Assembly: GCA_020720525.1 (NCBI GenBank)
Contig: DYON01000003.1
Coordinates: 1-8,156 of the forward strand
Direction: 5' to 3'
Length of the DNA: 8,156 bases
Source of the DNA: Acetofilamentum sp.
GTDB taxonomy: Bacteria; Bacteroidota; Bacteroidia; Bacteroidales; DTU049
In this document: piece after piece, positions 6,005 to 8,156 of the stretch
How positions within the stretch are numbered: position 1 is the first letter of the stretch
How the letters are laid out: each line of letters opens with the position of its first letter
The notes under the pieces: model-generated
Told to the model about the DNA's origin: nothing
Seen by the model: the letters and a program-made list of their open reading frames with translations, nothing else
The model's database searches: none
Made by a program: the position numbers and the translations under genes

Positions 6005-7195
6005 ATGGAATACATTCAAAAAATAGAACATTCGCTCGATCGGGTTCTCGCTTATGCAAAAGCTCGAAACTTCGAAGGCTACAACAAATACGATGCGCTC
6101 GATAGCAAATTGCTGTGGTTTTTGTCGTTTGGTTCCAAACACATTCGCTTGGTTTACAGTCAAGTGATTATGCGCAGTCCCATCAATTTGAGACCCATTT
6201 TCTTTGTGCCAAAAACGCGCAATCCAAAAGGAATTGCTTTATTTGCCATGGCTTATATGAATCGGTATCAAGCCAAAAACGACGAAACAGATTTGACACA
6301 AGCTCGCGAATTGCTCGACTGGCTCATTGCAAATCCAGCTCAATCGGAATATGGGATGTGTTGGGGCTATCAGCATCCGTGGCAAGATGTCGGATTTTTT
6401 GCCCGTGCTCATTTGCCCAATCGCGTTGTAACCTATTTTGTTTGCACTGCTTTGATGAATTGCTATGATATTACGGCCGACGATAAATACTACAAAGCTG
6501 CCAAAGCAGCGCTTCATTTCTTGCTCGAAGCACCCAAGGTTTTGTACGACGACGATACCATGAAGTGCCTAAGCTACGTTCCATCCGAAAAAATCAATTG
6601 GATTGTGATGGATGTGAGCATTCTTACTGGAGCTGTTGTGGCTCGAATCAACAGCGTTGAAAAAGACAAAAAAATTGCTGTCGAAGCTCGAAAGCTGGTG
6701 AATTTTGTTGTCGATAAACAAACCGATTATGGAGCTTGGTACTACACGCATCCAGCCAAAGACCATCCGCGCAAGCACGACAACTACCACACAGGCTACA
6801 TTGTGGATGCTATTTTCGACTACATGAAATACTCGGGCGACAAATCGTTCGAAAAGCAATATCTCGAAGGGGTGAAATATTATCGCGATGTGTTGTTTAC
6901 TAAGGAAGGTGCGCCACGCTGGGCGAACGATAAAACCTATCCTCTCGATGTTCATGGCTCGGCACAAGGAATTATTTCGTTTCTGCGAGCCGCAAAATAT
7001 GACGAAACCTATATTGCCGAAGCCGATAAAATTGCGCTGTGGGCTGTTGAACGGATGCAGAACAAGAAAAAAGGGTTTTTTTACTATCAGAAAACTTCGT
7101 GGTTTCGCAAACCTTTCACTCTCATGCGCTGGTCGAATGGCTGGATGAGCAGAGGTTTGTCCGAATTACTCAAGTTTCATTATTCCAAAAAATAG
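6005..7195 (+). CDS. (alpha/alpha)6-toroid glycosidase/epimerase-like protein, function unknown
   Basis: A 396-residue protein without signal peptide or membrane segments, hence probably cytosolic. It alternates amphipathic helices with aromatic, His- and Gly-rich loops in the way of six-hairpin (alpha/alpha)6 barrels: YGMCWGYQHPWQD (116-128), YGAWYYTHPAKDHPRKHDNY (242-261) leading into HTGYIVDAIFDYM (262-274), APRWANDKTYPLDVHGSAQG (303-322) and MRWSNGWMSRGL (374-385). The N-terminal NFEGYNKYDALDSKLL (22-37) is, from memory, typical of a family found among polysaccharide genes and often mis-annotated as delta-aminolevulinic acid dehydratase; no such chemistry is supported here. Acidic and aromatic residues in the loops suit sugar binding, so a role in glycan modification or hydrolysis is inferred. 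Relatives of this fold include GH88/GH105 hydrolases, N-acylglucosamine 2-epimerases and the C-terminal part of glucuronyl C5-epimerases; I cannot choose among them. No glycosyltransferase neighbours are visible. Confidence 0.85.
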   Translation: MEYIQKIEHSLDRVLAYAKARNFEGYNKYDALDSKLLWFLSFGSKHIRLVYSQVIMRSPINLRPIFFVPKTRNPKGIALFAMAYMNRYQAKNDETDLTQARELLDWLIANPAQSEYGMCWGYQHPWQDVGFFARAHLPNRVVTYFVCTALMNCYDITADDKYYKAAKAALHFLLEAPKVLYDDDTMKCLSYVPSEKINWIVMDVSILTGAVVARINSVEKDKKIAVEARKLVNFVVDKQTDYGAWYYTHPAKDHPRKHDNYHTGYIVDAIFDYMKYSGDKSFEKQYLEGVKYYRDVLFTKEGAPRWANDKTYPLDVHGSAQGIISFLRAAKYDETYIAEADKIALWAVERMQNKKKGFFYYQKTSWFRKPFTLMRWSNGWMSRGLSELLKFHYSKK

Positions 7196-7204
7196 CACGA
7201 TGGA

Positions 7205-7217
7205 TGTCGCTTCGACA
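7205..7217 (+). terminator. Small hairpin after the toroid gene, possible terminator
   Basis: A perfect five-base-pair stem TGTCG/CGACA with a CTT loop starts nine bases after the stop codon. The only T-run (ATTTTA) is more than ten bases further on, so intrinsic termination is doubtful. Confidence 0.2.
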
Positions 7218-7233
7218 CAGCCAGACATTTTAT

Positions 7234-7272
7234 CAACCAAACCCATATCAAACAGTAAAGTAAATTTGGTTG
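7234..7272. repeat. 8-bp inverted repeat upstream of the last gene's promoter
   Basis: CAACCAAA (7234-7241) is perfectly matched by TTTGGTTG (7265-7272) with a 23-base spacer. It ends just before the likely -33 element, a position that would suit a regulator-binding dyad. It might instead form a long-loop hairpin at the end of the toroid transcript. Confidence 0.35.
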
Positions 7273-7279
7273 CAAATAA

Positions 7280-7307
7280 TTGTTGTTTATAAAAATATGT
7301 ATATTTG
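7280..7307 (+). promoter_or_regulatory. Bacteroidota-type promoter of the last gene
   Basis: A TTG at 7280-7282 and TATATTTG at 7300-7307 are separated by 17 bp, within the usual range for the -33/-7 pair of this phylum. The -7 box ends 18 bases before the ATG at 7325. It is the only promoter in the window with both elements. Confidence 0.6.
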
Positions 7308-7324
7308 TAAATAATTCCAAACTC

Positions 7325-8156
7325 ATGAAAAAGTTTTTCGTTTTTTGTGCTTCATTATTGCTAATACAATCGGTTTTTGCGCAAATCACTATCACCCAAT
7401 CCGATTTGCCTGTTCCTGCTCAATCATATATTGTGAGCTTTGCAGCCGATATGGGCTCGCTCGATTATCTAAGCGGAGGCGCTGCTCATACTTGGGATTT
7501 CTCTTCCCTTACTCCAAATCGCCAAGACACAGTTTTGTTTGAAACAACCATTTCAACAAATATCCCAATCGCATATATTGCGGCATTCAACAATCCACTC
7601 GACCCCGACCACAAGGCCACAGTCTGTGCTGGGCAGGACTATGAGAGCCCGTTGCCCACCATTACATTCACCGATGTCTATAATTTCTTTAAACTTTCGT
7701 CTTCGGCTTTTATTCAAGTTGGAATGGGTGCAACAATCAATTCAGCACCAATTCCTATTCAATGGACTCCAACCGATCGCATATTGAGTCTTCCAGCCAA
7801 TTATGGCGACATGGACACTTCCAATTCAGCCTTCAATGCCAATATTCCATCTCTCGGATACTATGGCGAAGACCGAATTCGCTACAACAACATTGATGGT
7901 TATGGAACAGTGATTACTCCTTTTGGAAGTTTTGAAGCATTGCGCGTGGTTAGTACTATTCAGATTCACGACACAATCTACTACGAAGCAATGGGAATAG
8001 GCTTCCCGACTGACAGAGTAGAGACCGAATATAAGTGGTTTGCTAATGGATTTTCTATTCCAATAATATCGATTGTTGAGCGTTTGGGAATGGGTGCGGG
8101 TGTTACAATTACCTATCTCGATAGCGCCCGATATTTAGCAATCGACGAGCAAAAAC
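7325..8156 (+). CDS. Secreted protein, probably T9SS cargo, truncated by the window end
   Basis: An open frame of 277 codons runs off the right edge with no stop. It starts MKKFFVFCASLLLIQSVFA, a Sec signal peptide of 19 residues with likely cleavage before Gln20. The mature part is rich in Thr, Ser, Asn, Tyr and Ile, with beta-type features such as HTWDFSSLTP (55-64) and TPFGSFEALRV (198-208). The latter is a segment I associate with Bacteroidota secreted proteins that end in a T9SS sorting domain; that domain would lie beyond the window. No catalytic motif is visible. The start is fixed by the signal peptide and a good promoter 18 bases upstream. There is no obvious relation to the toroid protein upstream, which is cytosolic and separated by 129 bases with its own possible terminator. 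Confidence 0.88.
   Translation, partial: MKKFFVFCASLLLIQSVFAQITITQSDLPVPAQSYIVSFAADMGSLDYLSGGAAHTWDFSSLTPNRQDTVLFETTISTNIPIAYIAAFNNPLDPDHKATVCAGQDYESPLPTITFTDVYNFFKLSSSAFIQVGMGATINSAPIPIQWTPTDRILSLPANYGDMDTSNSAFNANIPSLGYYGEDRIRYNNIDGYGTVITPFGSFEALRVVSTIQIHDTIYYEAMGIGFPTDRVETEYKWFANGFSIPIISIVERLGMGAGVTITYLDSARYLAIDEQK

Noticed and set aside
4853..7195. ATPase and toroid genes as one operon
   Set aside because: The gap of 30 bases allows it, but an exact -7 box at standard distance before the second gene and the lack of functional kinship make it unsupported.

Overview
The window looks like a chromosomal stretch from a member of the Bacteroidota, probably Bacteroidales or a relative. Three things point there: a C-terminal type IX secretion (T9SS) sorting domain on one secreted protein, recurring TAnnTTTG promoter -7 boxes, and starts without Shine-Dalgarno sequences but with A-rich leaders. 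Intergenic DNA is strongly AT-rich and the genes are of moderate GC content.

Layout: (1) 1-276 holds a possible last 21 codons of an upstream plus-strand gene and otherwise nothing clear. (2) 277-999, minus strand, is phosphatidylserine synthase (pssA). (3) 1186-2964, plus strand, is a large glycine-rich secreted protein with a T9SS type A sorting domain, divergent from pssA. (4) 3004-4332, minus strand, is a PIN-PhoH ATPase. It converges on the glycine-rich gene, and the two share a bidirectional terminator at 2970-2999. (5) 4333-4852 is a 520-base gene-free gap dominated by a degenerate tandem array of ten 31-33 bp units (4490-4808), ending just before the promoter of the next gene. (6) 4853-5974 is an AAA_14/DUF4143 ATPase with a PD-(D/E)XK-like C-terminus. 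(7) 6005-7195 is a cytosolic (alpha/alpha)6-toroid, glycosidase- or epimerase-like protein of unknown substrate. (8) 7325 to the window end is a secreted protein cut off by the edge.

The genes do not form an obvious pathway. pssA and PhoH are housekeeping, the two exported proteins are probably cell-surface, and the ATPase and toroid proteins are accessory. Most genes seem to have their own promoter with a very short leader, so the plus-strand run 4853-8156 is better read as separate units than as one operon. I do not see a complete new multi-gene system. The most unusual element is the 32-bp tandem array, whose period is close to three helical turns and which abuts the ATPase promoter.
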